Source: Salvia splendens (Eukaryota > Streptophyta > Magnoliopsida > Lamiales > Lamiaceae). Taken from it: a stretch of 64,000 nt of DNA. Made by a program: the position numbers and the translations under genes. Numbering within the stretch: position 1 is the stretch's first letter; each line of letters starts with the position of its first letter. The stretch covers positions 30,208,293-30,272,292 of the forward strand of contig NC_056047.1 of the NCBI RefSeq assembly GCF_004379255.2, written 5' to 3'. The notes under the pieces are model-generated. The model saw only the letters and a program-made list of their open reading frames with translations, was not told where the DNA came from and did not search any database. Of the stretch, positions 34,626-46,347 are shown one piece after another.

Positions 34626-35187
34626 AGAATTATCATAATGGTAACCCAACCATGATGACTGGAGATCCCAAGAACTTGGTTCAAAGGGACAACTAAGCTA
34701 TGAGAGTTCATGAGAAACACTCAACTATATCTATTCCCTAGAGAGCAATAGAGTGTTGGAGAACTTGCCTAGTGGTAAAGGCTAAGTCTGTGACTTTTAA
34801 TGGTTCTTAAGGATCTCAAAGAGATGGAGTTCTAAAAGAAACCAAGTATGGCAAGATACTTGACTAAGAATCACCTATGTAAGTGCGAAGTGTGGTCGCT
34901 TCATAAAACACATTTATGAATCCAAAGTGGTGTCCAAGACCGCAATGGACACAAAACGTGAGAACGGATGAGGTTGAGGTGTTTAAGCGTTAACACCATT
35001 GTCTCCGTGCACGCCGTGGGGGATTAGTTCAAAGCATCGCGCTACTAAGCCGCCTGTGTATCCGATGGTGTCGACTATGGAAGGTTCAAAGCCAACAACT
35101 ACCTATTCTTATGCTTATATACCTCTCGAGGGTTGAGCTTGTGTTTTCATGCATATGCATTCGGCTATTTCCACTCATGTGGGGGAT
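34626..35187 (+). other. 3' non-coding internal region of copia
   Basis: It runs from the pol stop to the LTR and matches 21,256-21,815 on the other strand. It ends with the purine-rich 'tgtgggggat' directly before the LTR, the expected polypurine tract for plus-strand priming. Confidence 0.8.
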
Positions 35188-36326
35188 TGTAGAAATCATG
35201 GATTAAATATGCCCGATCAATGGATTTTGACCAAATAATAAATGTGACGAGACATTTAATTTTTTGAAATTAAATGACATAGCGTCGATCTACATTTTAC
35301 GTAGATAAATGTAGTATATTCACTTTCTCAAATCCGATCTCCGGTGAGTGAGAAATAGTGGATTAAAGTTAGGCATAATTAGCTTTTAATTAAAGCTTGG
35401 AGTTGGAGCTTAGGGAATAATTAACTAGTGTTAATTATCCCACATTGAAGGATTAACACATCTTTTAATGTGTTTAAATTAGGTTACTTTATGTTACTTA
35501 ATAATTATAGTGGACCAAGATGGGTGAAAGAGCCCACACGCGCGCACACGCGCGCGCCGCCGCCGCCGCCGCCGCCCGCCTGGCCGAGCCTGTGCTCGTG
35601 TACGTGCACGTGGTCGCGGTCGCGGGCCACGGGCCCGGTCCCGATCCCAATCCCGATCCCGATCTTGATCTTGGACTTGGATCTTGGCAATTGGTCTTTG
35701 GGTGGTCTTTGGACTTGGTGCTTGGGCTTGTCCCTAGCCTAAACTTAATCTTTTTATACCACCGCAGAGTCAGAAATCCAAGTGGCTTGACACGTCGTCA
35801 AGCGTGGCACAGTCAGAGCTGCCACGTGAGAAAAGCACACACTCCACACGCGAAAGGCACACTCCTGCCACGCGCTCGTAACCGTCGGCGGTTACGAATC
35901 TGCCATGATGAGCCTTCATGGCTTGGTTGACCCTGCATGGTGGCTTGGCCTATAAATAGGCTAGCCATTCCACTGCATTAGACACTACTATTCACAAGCA
36001 TAACAACATAAGCTCTCTCCCTCTCTCTGTATTGTCTTTCTGTCGAAGCTCTGCCCTCTCCTTCATCCAGTTCGTCGGAGCTCTGCTGATTGCGGTGCTG
36101 CATCAAAAGAGACATAGCCGTTTTACCTTTGGGGACGACACGCCAAACCGAGAGCACTACCGGGGCGTATCTCGTCTTGCGGGAAGAGGCCTCCTCGACT
36201 CGGCTATCATACTGGTTCAGTTGTTTCGATTTTCAATTGTAATTTCATTCAGTTCAGTTTCTCCTTTTCTTCCTTTTGGGTTGTATTACGCCCGGTTGTA
36301 TCTCTTGTAATCCCCAGAAACCAACA
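35188..36326 (+). repeat. 3' LTR of plus-strand copia
   Basis: 1139 bp, TGTAGA...CCAACA. The homology with LTRs at 20,043 and 29,192 is clear at both ends, but the middle is more diverged. It includes a CG/CCG-rich expansion at about 35,538-35,580 not seen in the others. The TATA box is at 35,951. This copy therefore looks older than, or from a different subgroup to, the minus-strand element. Confidence 0.88.
35951..35957 (+). promoter_or_regulatory. LTR TATA box
   Basis: TATAAAT within 'cctataaatagg', conserved in all three LTRs of this family, so the U3/R boundary should lie ~30 bp downstream, near 35,985. Confidence 0.6.
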
Positions 36327-36559
36327 CATCTAGCGTTTTCCCCGATTTTCGCACATAACACACCACCCTCACCGCGATTCACCCGATTATCACCATAAAG
36401 TTGTAGTGCGCGAATTTGTTGATGAAATCTTATAGGGTTATGTTTGTTTAGTGTCTTGCGCAGATTTCAAAATGTCTAAAAGAGGATGTCCGTCAGTTTT
36501 AGAACAATCGCAGAAAGAGGGTGAGGAATCAATTTCATTTGTGTGGTCATTACTTGAAT

Positions 36560-37165
36560 GGATCTGTACATTATGTAACTATTTTTATGCATTATATATC
36601 ATGTATCATGCATCATGTGACTGTTGTTGTATACGGTCAAAGAGTGAAGGGAATATTTGTATGTGTATTACTTGATATACTCAATGCATTATTTGCCTGT
36701 TTGAATGCATTATTTACCATGTTTTATACATAATGTGACTGTTTTTGTAAAGCCTTCAAAGTGCGAATGCAATATTTATATGTGAATTGTTTCATTGAAT
36801 CTGTACATTATTTAACTATTTCTATGCATTATATACCTGTTTCATGCATCAAGTGCCTGCTGGTGTACATCGGTTAGAGAGTGAATGGAATATTTTTATG
36901 TTCATAACTAGCCTGAATCTGTATATTATGTAGTTATTTCTATGCATTATTTATCATGTTCACTACTTGAGTGATTTTGTTCATTATTTGGCTTTTTGAA
37001 TGCATTGTTTTATCCTGTTTTATGCATCATGTGACTGCTGTTGTACATGGGTCAAAGACTGGATGGAATATTTGTATGTACATTACTTGACCGGATCTGT
37101 ACATTATTTAGTTATTTTAGTGCATTATTAATCATGGTTTATCCTTTATGTGACCGTTGTTGGAC
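36560..37165. repeat. 'tgcattat' motif-rich intronic repeat
   Basis: The octamer 'tgcattat' or close variants (acattatg, gcatcatg) recur every ~25-50 bp, separated by modules such as 'gtgactgttgttgta' and 'ttatttacctgttt'. The same texture occurs at 49,690-50,250 and, inverted, throughout 54,600-57,450, so it belongs to the MULE-like element's intron. Confidence 0.7.
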
Positions 37166-37170
37166 ATGGG

Positions 37171-38678
37171 TGATAAGTCGTATTCTAGGCCTAGGTTACT
37201 GGTCAGTATGATGTGCGTAATTGAATTATATCTGCAAAAACTAGTTGCTTAAGCGTGCAGGGTAAGCATTCTAGCCAGTAGGCAGAGTTTCAGACACTTC
37301 AAGTGAAAAGGGCGTCAGGACGATTACGTACTGACCAGTATACATGCAAATATGGCTCGAGATGGAGAAGGAGGATAGCTGGGACTGCTCAATCACAATT
37401 AAGGGCAAAGAAGTCATCTCACCGCAAGGTCTTACCCTAAAAATCAAGGGTAAGCCTCCCTATAAAAGGAAGCCACTTGGAGAGAGAAAGAAATGGAATT
37501 TATCATCATCATCATCACTCTTAGGTAGAATTCTCTCGGAGTTCAGTCCTTCAGCCCAGTCCAGAATCTCGTTTCTCGCCACTGCCATGGTCACTTGAAG
37601 ATTTAGATGTTCCCGGAATTTCAGATCGTTCGTTCCAGCCAGCAGAACCGTAGTTAGAGATATCATCGCCCGGAGTGGCAAAACACTTTTACTCGCTTTC
37701 GTAGTTTAATTCGTTTGCTTTCTTTACATTGGATCTTTTGTTGCTTTTGGATATTTTCTGTTTTGAAGTACTTGTGAAAGATCCGAACGTGTTTATGCTA
37801 TGAAGTTGATTTCCGTTTCGTATATTGTGTCATTTTCTTTTCCTTTCTATTCCGCCTAGTTAGCTCAGATCTAAGATTCCTTGGTGTTTTTTTTAAGTGC
37901 TGAAATTTTCCTTTCTTTGTTTCCATCAAAATTCCTTTAGTTAAGTGTGGAACTGTTGATCGTGAGTGAATCGTTGCATGTGAAGTCTTGTTTGAGTTCG
38001 TTTTCGTTTTCCTGCTGATCAGTATGCGGAGTTGCATTTTCTGTGCTTGATTTAAGATTTGGTGTTCGTATTTGTGGATCTGTGTTCGCGAATTGATAAA
38101 CTGTGTTTCCGTGTTGAATCTGGAATTGTTTTCTGATTTCAGTTTGTGTTGCTGAAGAAGATGATGTCCCTGTCAAATGTTGGGGACCACTTGCTTTTTA
38201 GATGCTTTTTGCTTTTTTTTACTTTTTGTCCTTTGCTTTTCGTTATAACCTGCAGATCTGTCAGCCCAGTCACCTTGACTACCACTACCCTCTGAATATT
38301 CTGTCTAGCCCAAAATAGAATCCCGTACCTTCCAAATATTTCCTGTTACAAAAATGTCTCCCTATTTCCACGTACACAGCTGCACCCCTACACTCCTTTC
38401 CCCATTCTAGTCAGTAGGAAATTACCTTTAAGTTCTTGCCTAGGTAGAGACTCAACCCGAGCGTGGTAGCTAACCAACCCATCCAGAATATCACCACAAT
38501 AGTTTTAACGCACCATCTCTGTGGGATTCGACCCTTACCACCACTATACTGATCAGTAGAAGTGGGTTGAGGAATTTTTGAAACCAGGGTATAGGCTTAG
38601 TTAGGATCTCTATCCTGACCAGTAGGATATATCCTTGCTTGAACAACACCTAAGCACCCTGAGAAATCCAACGTTCCA
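37171..38678 (+). repeat. Athila 5' LTR
   Basis: 1508 bp, beginning TGATAAGTCG and ending just before the PBS. It carries a (TCA) microsatellite at about 37,503-37,518 that is one unit longer than in the 3' LTR. Several copies of the near-palindrome 'tactgaccagta/ctgatcagta' occur (37,197, 37,333, 38,018, 38,550, 38,617). Confidence 0.95.
37461..37467 (+). promoter_or_regulatory. Athila 5' LTR TATA box
   Basis: TATAAAA in 'ccctataaaagga'. The copies are at 48,471 in the 3' LTR and, inverted, at 53,492 in the solo LTR. Conservation in the diverged solo LTR supports function. Confidence 0.65.
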
Positions 38679-38680
38679 AA

Positions 38681-38699
38681 TGGCGCCGTTGCCGGGGAT
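38681..38699 (+). promoter_or_regulatory. Primer-binding site, tRNA-Asp
   Basis: TGGCGCCGTTGCCGGGGAT lies two bases after the LTR and is complementary to the 3' end of plant tRNA-Asp, including CCA. This is the PBS type used by Athila elements. Confidence 0.9.
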
Positions 38700-38748
38700 G
38701 GATGGCGTTACTAGTTACTTTTGTGTGTGATACTTTGGCGTATATATT

Positions 38749-40824
38749 GTGCATAATCTTCTTTTCCTTTTCTTTCCATTTCAGTTTATGAGAAGCAGTT
38801 CGGCTCCTGACCAGGGGAGACCGAAGATACTTCAGCGAGGGTCTATACTCGTAACCACTCGTTCTGGCTTGTCGACCACCTTGTCTGACCTAGGGACGAG
38901 TAGTGACGAGGAGAAGGGCACCATAGAGGGACCGATACCAGAAGAGATACCACTGTTGGAAGGCAACCCAAGGGAAATGGCCAACCAGGGAGATGAGGAC
39001 CCGGAGATCGGGACGCTGAACGCGCATACTGAAGGAGAGCCCCCGCAAGCCATAGTCGTTACTCCAGGCCAAACCGCCTGCGATGTGAAGCCTCATGTGA
39101 TTGCAATCCTGCCTACATACTGTGGGAAGAGCTATGAAGGGCCGTATGAGTTTCTTCATGAGTTTTGCAAAATTTGTAGGGCGCAGAGGAGACCGGCAGG
39201 AGCGACGGAGGATGATTATAGGCTGAAGGCTTTGCCATTTGTGCTAAAAGGGGAAGCTAACACCTGGTTCATGCGCCTGCCCCCCAACTCCATCGAGACT
39301 TGGGCCGATTTCAAGTCAGCATTTCTGGGCGAGTTTTTTCCGTCATCCAAGAGAAGCGCGCTGAAGAGGGAAATAACGAATGTGAAGCAAGGGTATGATG
39401 AGCCCTTGAGTGATTATTGGGCAAGATACATGGGTCTTTTGGAATCGTGTCCCAACCATCGCATGGCGGACATTGAAGTACATCATACTTTCTACGAAGG
39501 CATGAACGCGGTAACCAAGGACTTGGCAAATTCATCGTCGGGAGGAAGCTTCACGCAATTGCGGGTTAGCGAAGCAAAGAGAGTCCTAAGGAAGCTACTG
39601 AATGCAAAGAAAGAGTATGACCATTCAAGGGAAGGATATAACTGAGAGCGGGCTGTTGTTGCCTCGGTTACTGATCAGGAAAATACACTGGAGTAGAAAA
39701 TGGATTTGAAAATGGATGAGCTGAAGAAGTCACTTCTGAGTGCGATCGAGAAGAGCACTCCACCACCTCCCCCAGCTGGGAATTACAAGGGTGCAGAGCA
39801 GGGAAATCAAGGACCGAACTATGATCAACCTAATGACTTCGGGAATATGGAGCAAGTTAATGCTGCGGGGTACTTCAACTCTAGTGGGCATTGGATTCAA
39901 GGTAGGCAACGGGATGCACCATGGATGGATCATCCAAACTTCCGATGGGGTGACGGGAGCCAAAATCAGAACCAAGGTCAGAGCCAGTATAACCCCCATC
40001 CGAACCAAAACCCTAACCGTGGACCAGCGAACCCAGACTACCAGCCCAACTGGTCAGGAAGAAACCAACATTCCCAAAACCAAAACCCACAGAACCCGAA
40101 CCCTGTCTATGTGCCACCCCACCAGAGAAACTTCCAAAACTTCCAAAATCAGCCAAACCCAGGACCCCAAAACCATCAGAACCAAAATCAATTCCAAGGC
40201 CAGCACCAGAATCAATATCCTCAAGATCAGTACACCCCTCCTGCCCAGTATAACCAATACCTGCCTAATCAAGGCCAGCAAACCTCCCAGAACTATCAAC
40301 ACCAAGGGCCAAGTCACTTCTAAAACTCGAGCAGGTCAAGGAGATCCGTTGAAGACATGATGGGTGAAATGCTAGCATCACAACAGAGCATCAAAAGAGA
40401 ATTGCAATCCCATAATGAGGTCGTGCAGGGGATGCAAAACGCCCAGAAGGAACATAAGGCGAACATGGATATGATGAATAGGCAGTTAGCTCAACTGGCC
40501 AGTTCGGTGGGTGATTTGAAGGGAAATGCAGGGAAACTCCCATCTACAGTCCAAATGCCCGAAAAGGCAAATATGAGTAAGGTTACGTTGAGGTCGGGAA
40601 CCACTTATGACGCGCCTCAACCGAAACAACCTGGTGGAGGATCTAATGGAACGAAGATAGGAGGTGATACCATTTCAGTGGATGAATTAGGGAGAACTAT
40701 GCCTCGGATGAAGGATCCATTCTTCTTGGATGATACTCCAAGTTTACGAGGTGAACCCGACACCCTACTGACCAGGAAGAAACCCCCTCAAGAGGTAGAA
40801 CCCAGAATGGAGGCCCAGACCTAG
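38749..40824 (+). pseudogene. Athila gag, interrupted by in-frame stops
   Basis: This is one reading frame with stops at 39,643 (TGA), 40,321 (TAA) and 40,822 (TAG) and no frameshift between. The capsid (Retrotrans_gag) region lies at about 39,100-39,600: LKALPFVLKGEANTWFMRLP, FLGEFFPSSKRSALKREI, DYWARYMGLLESCP. Then comes a long Asn/Gln/Pro-rich linker (39,770-40,320) and a short coiled region (40,357-40,500). The first Met at 38,749 is within 50 bp of the PBS; the in-frame ATG at 38,788 (MRSSSAPDQGRP) is the likelier start. I see no CCHC knuckle. Three separate stops suggest decay before or since the last copying. Confidence 0.88.
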
Positions 40825-41523
40825 GAACTACCCAAGAAAAACTCCAAGAAGGTTGTTGAAGAACCAGTAGAGGAAAAAAAAGGGGAGAAACCGTTCCCAT
40901 TCCGATTTGTTACAAAGAGGAAGAAAGAGAACCCGGTTGACTACTTGTCGATTTTTGGGAAGTTGGATGTCACCATACCATTCCTCCAAGCCGTGAAGCT
41001 ACCCCCTCTCGGGAAATTCATTAAGGACTTCATAGCCGGGAGAGCCCAGAAGGATGGCAAGATTATGGTGGAAGGAATAGCGTCAGCAATAGTGCAAGAG
41101 AAGTTACCACCCAAGAGAGCCGATCCAGGTATGTTCACTTTGCCTATAGCTATAGGAGATGTGAAGGTCAAACATGCAATGTGTGATTTGGGGGCGTCCA
41201 TAAATGTTATGCCATTGTCTATCTATAGCCGATTGAAGGGAGTTAGATTGTCTAATACTAGGGTATTGATCCAACTGGCTGATAGGTCGTGCATAAGTCC
41301 TGAGGGAGTTTTAGAAAACGTGTTAGTAAGAGTGCATGATATTACCTATCCTGCTGATTTTTATGTGATCAAAATGAGTGAGCATGAAGCTAGGGAATCT
41401 AGTGGAGTGTTGTTAGGAAGGCCATTTTTGAGAACGGCTAAGACAATAGTAGACATGGCCGAGGGGACAATTTGCATTGATTTCCATGGAGAGAATTTAC
41501 TTTTGATATCAATGAAGCCATGA
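40825..41523 (+). pseudogene. Athila aspartic protease region
   Basis: It continues the gag frame after the TAG. The retropepsin-like domain shows CDLGASINVMP (catalytic Asp in DLGAS), LIQLADRS, SPEGVLENVLVRV and GVLLGRPFLRTAKTIVDM. It would cleave the polyprotein. It ends at a TGA (41,521-41,523). The pol frame, shifted by -1, begins upstream with text equivalent to FDINEAMKKP, so a one-base change near 41,490 separates protease from RT. Confidence 0.88.
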
Positions 41524-43271
41524 AGAAACCGATTGATTCTGAAAATTTGTGTTATGTTGACGTGATTGACCCCCTTGTCCAAGATTTTCTTGAGACCGAA
41601 CTATTGCAGGATAAACTCCAAGCATTAGATGTTTATGAGCAGGCTGACGTCGAAGCCGCTGCATGGTGTGAAATGATCAGTAGCCAAGGGTTGACTGATG
41701 AAGAAATAGAAGTAGCAATCAAGGAATTCTGTCAGAAATCGGAGTTCACTGGAGCCGCAGGGGTTCAGCTACCAGCCAGTATAGAAGAACCATCGAAGGG
41801 AGGTTTAGAAAAAGAAGGAGAGATTGAGAAAAACCCTCTACCCGAAGACACACTTCCACCTCAAGTTGAGCTGAAGAAGTTGCCACCAAATTTGAAGTAT
41901 GCCTTCCTTGGAGAGGAGAACTCTTATCCAGTGATCATCAGTAGCAGCCTCACGAAAGAACAAGAGGCTAGGCTACTGACCGTGCTGAGCAAGAACAAGA
42001 AGGCAATTGGATGGAGTCTTACAGATTTAGTGGGGATTAGCCCCGACGTCTGCATGCACCACATTAGGTTGGAGGAAGGAGCGAAGGCACATCGAGATGC
42101 TCAAAGGAAGGTAAACCCTAACATGCGAGAAGAGATATTGAAGGAGATCTTGAAGTTGTTGTCGCTAGGGATTATCTATTCAGTACCGGATAGTGAGTGG
42201 GTCAGCCCGATCCACATGGTCCCAAAGAAGTCGGGCATCCAAGTAGTTCAGAATGAGAGGAATGAACTGATCCCAACGAGGCTAGTCACGGGTTGGCGAA
42301 TGTGCATCGATTACCGTAAGCTGAACAATGCGACCAGGAAGGACCATTTTCCCCTGCCGTTCATCGACCAAATGTTGGAGAGATTAGCTGGGAAGAAGTT
42401 TTTCTGCTTTCTAGATGGGTACAGCGGGTATTTCCAAATTTACATAGATCCTGAGGACCAGGACAAGATCACTTTCACTTGCCCGTTTGGAACCTATGCA
42501 TACCGTCGCATGCCCTTCGGCCTGTGCAACGCTCCAGGTACGTTTCAACGATGTATGATGAGCATATTTTCTGATTTGATTGAGGATTGCATAGAGATAT
42601 TCATGGACGATTTTACGGTTTACGGAGACTCGTTCGACTCTTGCCTTCACCATTTAGATATAGTTTTGGAGAGATGTCAAGCAAAGAGTTTGGTTTTGAA
42701 CTTCGAGAAGTGCCATTTTATGGTCGCCGAAGGGATAGTTTTAGGACACGTGGTCTCAGAGAAAGGTATCCAAGTGGATCGAGCCAAGGTAGATGTTATA
42801 TCCAAATTACCATTCCCTACTGATCAGAAGGGAATAAGGGGTTTTCTGGGGCACGCCGGATTTTATCGAAGATTTATCAAGGATTTCTCCAAGATCGCCC
42901 AGCCCCTTACTAGATTACTTCAGAATGACGTGGAATTCATCTTTGATGAGCAATGCAAGGCTGCTTTCAACCTTCTCAAGGAAAAGTTGATATCCGCACC
43001 TATCATAAGGGCTCCTGACTGGAACCATCCGTTCGAAGTAATGTGCGAAGCCAGCGATTTTGCGGTAGGAGCCGTGCTGGGTCAGAAGATCGACGGGAAG
43101 AGCTTTTGCAGGGTGACAGCAAGAGAAATGGCGCGTGAGCAGAGGGAAAAGATGCGCGGACCAATCAGAGGCCAGCAACCTCAACCGCCCTTCTCGTCTG
43201 AAACGTCGCGACCGGCTACCCCTGATAACCGGTTACAACCACCTGCAACTGCTCTCTCTCACCCGAATTAA
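41520..43271 (+). pseudogene. Athila reverse transcriptase with truncated RNase H
   Basis: Ty3/gypsy RT: VSPIHMVPKKSG, TGWRMCIDYRKLN, HFPLPFIDQMLERLAG, FLDGYSGYFQI, FGLCNAPGTFQRCM and the catalytic block IFMDDFTVYG. The connection domain is GFLGHAGFYRRFIKDFSKIA, followed by the start of RNase H (FEVMCEASDFAVGAVLGQ). Homology ends at about 43,100, right after the first RNase H strand. The remaining frame to 43,271 is unrelated Gln/Pro-rich text. The rest of RNase H and all of integrase (HHCC, DDE, chromodomain-like tail) are missing, so a deletion of about 2 kb joined RT to the leader of the 3' ORF. Confidence 0.92.
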
Positions 43272-46200
43272 ACTTACCGTCCCAACACTTTTCCCTCACA
43301 AACCCTCATTTTCAATTCGCTTTCAAGAAATCGTTGTCCATCTCTCTCGCGGAAACATCATTCTCAACCCTCAACCCTACCTTTTCACCACTAAATCGCA
43401 GATTTCCACTCATGGGGAAGAAAGCTTTCGCCCAGAAAATCCACCGCCACCAGCACCGACCGCTCAGCCACCACCTATGATTTCCATGGATGCCATGATG
43501 GCATTTCTTTGTCAACAGGACCCTACTCGGGACTGGACGGCGGCATTGACTGGTTTTGATCAAATGGGGGGCGTAGGAACCACACCCAGTGAACTCCCGC
43601 CTGCGCCGGACAGTCATGCAGCAGATTCAGTGCCGAATTCGGCAGAGCTCGACACTATCACCGCACATTACGACTCCGACTCTGAGGAGCGTACGAAAAA
43701 GTCGAGTCAAGGCAAGACAATTCCGGAGGGGAGCGAAGGAACAGAGAAAACGCCCGAAGCGGAGCCGGTAGTTCAAGAAGTGAGAAGGCCGGAAATAGAT
43801 TTGAATGAATCGGCCAGAAAACAAGGCCTAATGACAGACGAAGAATTTGACTCGATTCTGAACAGGGTAACCCAGAGAGAAGAGGACACTGCACCAATGG
43901 CTGAGGGTCTAGACCTCGCATTGGGGGCAGTAGGAAACAAGGAGAAAGCCACATCAGGAAACATACCGGAAGGCCGACCTTTCCAGTTGGTAGGAGGGGA
44001 AGGAGAAGCACCGAGTAAAGAAAAAGAGCCAGTAGATCCCCGAGTAGAAGTAGGGGATGGTAGAATGCAGGTAGGAGAGGAGGAAACAGCTGCAGAAACC
44101 AATGAACCAGAACCGGTGGCACCTCCGGTAGTGAAGCCCAAGCCCATAAAGCGGAAACTGGTGGTGAAAGCAGACCCCAAGGCAGACTCGCCCAAACCGC
44201 GGAGAATTTCGCAGAGATGCTTGGGAAAGTGGGCAGCTAGTAGGGCGAAGCCGAACACAGAGGCAGATCCCGTGGAAATCTTGAGTGAAGAGGAGAGGAC
44301 CACTCCCACAAAACCTGGGGAGGAGTCTTTACCTGTTACTGACCTAGAGGATATTGCAATGGAAACCGAAGCGGTCTCTCCAACACTGAGTGGCCAAGGT
44401 GAAGAGGCTGACGGGATGGCTGAGGGTCTGGACCTCGCATCCAGATCAGTAGGCCACAGGGAGACCGGTCCTACTACCCAGTACCCATTTTCAACACAAG
44501 CTGAGAAAGAACCTGAAGTAGAGAACGACAAAGCTGAGGAGGAAGCCAGGTACCAGATAGAAAGAAAAAGGAAAGGAAAAGCCTTTGTGAAGAACAAGCC
44601 GAGTACCAAAAAACCGCGTACCGTGAACACAGGCATCGTGATCACTGAGGCTGACCAGAGGACCCCATCAAACCGGCAAACACAGAGTGACAGTGAATAT
44701 GAGATCAGTGAAGAATCTGAATCCGATAGCGATACGACCATGGAAGATGAGGAGTACAAGGAGCAGCAACTCCCTAACGATCATCGGGAACTATTGCATC
44801 CACCTGCAGAACCACTCCGATATAAGCGTTGGACGGTGGAGCTCACAGATGACGTGGTGGAGGGGATGCAATTTTTTGATTCCAAGGAGCTCCAATCCAT
44901 CTATCGCACCAAGAACGCAAAAGGCAAGAAGGTTAAGTGTGGAAAGGTAATTCATCTCCCCTCGTTAGATGAATTGAAGGTTCGGGAATCGTTTCTCGCC
45001 CTTTTCCATGAATTGGGTTTTGAATGGCTGTTAAGGAATGAGAATTTGAATGTTCCGGTCGATTTGGCCAAAGAATTTTTCGCGACCTTTCGATTCAAGG
45101 TCACAACGGATTTGGATGTAGAGTGCATCAGTTTCAGAGTATTTGGAGGAGAGATTAGGATGAATTTGATTGAATGGACTGTTCGGCTAGGGATATGCAG
45201 TTTGGAGGAGGCCATAGGGCCCGAGTGGAGAGATAGGGAGCGGGGGATTCCCCGCAGGCATGTGGACTTTGAGCCCCAGGTAGCTTGGGAAGAGCTTACT
45301 CACCCCGGGGCAGGACAGTTTCAGTCCACTATCTCCCGATCTATCCATCTCAACGATCCTAATCTACGCCTGGTTCAACTCTTCTTGGGTTACAACCTTT
45401 TAGGACAGTTGAATTCGGCAGTCCGGACAATGATGACGGAATTGTATCTTATGTGGTGTGCCAAGAGAGGCAAGAAGTTGCACTTAGGGTTCTGGACTGC
45501 ATACACATGTCACCTCATCGCTACCCACCCAGCACGGAATATTTCCCTCTGCCATATATTGGGAATCTTTGTGAGAAACAACGTCACCGTTTCAGAGGAC
45601 AAAGACTTAACCCCCTTGACGATGGTGGACGCCCCAGGATTGTTTGATACCCCCCTATTCGTCCGGACGAATGCGGTATACATGAGGCAAGGCGTGCCAC
45701 ACTTCTACGCGATGGGAGAGGAAGCTACACCCACTGCTCGGTTGGCAGCAGCTCATGAAGCACCGGCACACGACCAGAGACAAGAGGGGATGGAAAAAGC
45801 TGTGGAGAAGATAGCGGAGGGAAGCAGACAGATAAGGGCAGAAATGATCGGATTGGCATCGGACCAGGAACAGCGTCAAGCCAGAATGGAGAAGGAAATG
45901 GATGAAGTTAGAGAGGAGAATAAGCAATTGAAAGCAGAGATGGTCAAGCTAGCGGCAGTGATGGAAAGGATGTTGGAGAGATCTGCAGAGCAGAAGACAT
46001 TGGCTCAGCAAAACGCTATGGAGACGTTAGTGACTACTTTGGGAGAGGAAAACCATCGATTGATCACGGAGATGGGCCGGATGGCATCCGTGATAGATGT
46101 GTTGTTGGAAGAAGTGACCAGCCGGAAGAAAGAACAAGCTACATGAACAAGCGGCCATGGAGGCCAGGACGATGAGACCCACCCACCAGAGACAATGATA

Positions 46201-46347
46201 GACGAGCCCGAGGAAGAGAACGCCGAGGTACCGGCAGCAGCCGAGGAACCGGCGAAGGAGAGTGAGGATCACACTGGAACGGAAGAGGAACCCCTGGAAA
46301 AGCAGCCTACACCACCTGCCCCACGGAGGAGCAGGAGACTTCGCTAA
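43135..46347 (+). CDS. Athila 3' ORF (ATHILA ORF-1 / env-like position), one internal stop
   Basis: A 1003-residue frame runs from 43,135 to a TGA at 46,144-46,146. It then continues in the same frame to a TAA at 46,345-46,347 with an acidic tail and a basic end (APRRSRRLR), so the TGA is probably a premature stop. The N-terminal start is uncertain: the first ~90 residues read like untranslated leader, and ATGs at 43,411 (other frame) or 43,480-43,500 are possible. Residues ~150-560 are acidic, low-complexity, with MAEGLDLA occurring twice. A globular domain follows (~570-870: RYKRWTVELTDDVVEG, ESFLALFHELGFEWLL, FGGEIRMNLIEWTVRLG, LYLMWCAKRGKKLHLG), of the Pfam ATHILA type. The C-terminal ~120 residues form a coiled coil. 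No signal peptide or clear membrane segment is seen, so envelope function is not supported. Confidence 0.8.

Larger units (their letters stand above)
31862..36326 (+). mobile_element. 5'-truncated Ty1/copia, plus strand, same family
   Basis: It starts abruptly within the protease-integrase spacer ([17 protein letters not shown] at 31,864) and runs through integrase, RT and RNase H to a complete 3' LTR. It has no 5' LTR, gag or protease. It is the same family as 20,043-30,506 in the opposite orientation, so the two face each other across only ~1.4 kb. Confidence 0.92.

Noticed and set aside
36032..36310. 92-residue frame in the copia 3' LTR
   Set aside because: Lies in R/U5 of the LTR; equivalent LTR positions elsewhere do not keep it.
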